Below the pieces are notes generated by a model. It saw only the letters and a list, made by a program, of their open reading frames with translations. It was not told where the DNA came from and did not search any database. Source: ZC4RG30 sp963812195 (lineage in GTDB: Bacteria; Pseudomonadota; Gammaproteobacteria; Steroidobacterales; Steroidobacteraceae). Taken from it: 64,000 nucleotides of DNA. This document shows positions 63,911-64,000 of the stretch, piece by piece. Each line of letters opens with the position of its first letter. Positions within the stretch are counted from its first letter, which is position 1. The stretch is from NCBI GenBank assembly GCA_963812195.1, contig CAWEUI010000003.1, positions 1 to 64,000 of the forward strand, read 5' to 3'. A program made the translations under genes and the position numbers.

Positions 63911-63959
63911 CCTTCGGTAAAGGTCGCGCACACACCGCGACAGGCAGTGAGGTCAGGTA

Positions 63960-64000
63960 ATGAGCGAGGATACCCGCGGGCGAAGCGACGACGGCAAGCT
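63960..64000 (+). CDS. clpX: ATP-dependent Clp protease ATP-binding subunit ClpX, first 14 codons only
   Basis: The ATG at 63960 opens MSEDTRGRSDDGKL and runs off the window. The identity rests mainly on position, since clpX almost always follows clpP, and on the polar start typical before the ClpX zinc-binding domain. The zinc ligands are not yet reached. Confidence 0.8.
   Translation, partial: MSEDTRGRSDDGK

Overview
The window is a gene-dense, GC-rich bacterial chromosome segment, almost certainly gammaproteobacterial. The gene families and gene orders point there: asd-fimV-truA-accD-folC-dedD-cvpA-purF, lpxH-(aaRS)-cysS-folD-tRNA-tig-clpP-clpX, epmB/efp/epmA, and ettA/parE/parC/miaE. These orders resemble Pseudomonas and Xanthomonas-type genomes, but the genus cannot be fixed by reading alone. 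The first ~250 bases do not belong to the rest: they encode an internal DnaE piece that runs straight into a truncated ettA, which looks like a chimeric contig end.

Layout. 1-250: foreign dnaE fragment. 249-4.3 kb: truncated ettA (-), a histone-deacetylase-family enzyme, glyA, nrdR. 4.3-9.2 kb: tightly packed riboflavin/thiamine run ribD-ribE-ribBA(degenerate RibA)-ribH-nusB-thiL. 9.3-13.2 kb: a soluble Ser/Thr kinase with a cyclic-nucleotide-binding domain, then a FecCD-type ABC importer (possibly cobalamin). 13.3-16.4 kb: dxs-ispA-xseB (-). 16.4-21 kb: parE, a small membrane protein, parC. 21-26.8 kb: oligopeptide ABC operon (-) of actinobacterial flavour. 27-30 kb: a secreted protein of unknown role and a FimX-like degenerate GGDEF-EAL protein. 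30-34 kb: the EF-P beta-lysylation genes epmB, efp and epmA, then psd and a Sco-type copper chaperone. 34-48.7 kb: prmB, aroC, asd, fimV, truA, accD, folC, dedD, cvpA, purF, a receiver-kinase fusion, miaE and lpxH.

48.7-64 kb: gltX and cysS (both carrying +1 frameshifts), folD and tRNA-Pro, then the most interesting block. This is an ArsR-family regulator with the cysteine spacing of persulfide sensors, divergent from an operon sqr - DUF2892 - RND adaptor - RND permease - cydA - cydB whose cistrons overlap by a few bases. The divergent promoters are embedded in two interlocked AATATTAG/CTAATATT palindromes. It reads as a self-contained sulfide-sensing, sulfide-oxidising, efflux and cytochrome bd respiration module. 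It sits inside an otherwise conserved folD-tRNA-tig neighbourhood, between tRNA-Pro and the tRNA-Arg/His/Lys/Leu cluster. tig, clpP and the start of clpX close the window.

Eight single-base frame changes (six clear +1 insertions, one further +1 and one -1) cluster at 49.0-59.6 kb in gltX, cysS, the RND permease and cydA. All downstream reading frames remain intact and conserved, so consensus errors are a more likely cause than gene decay.
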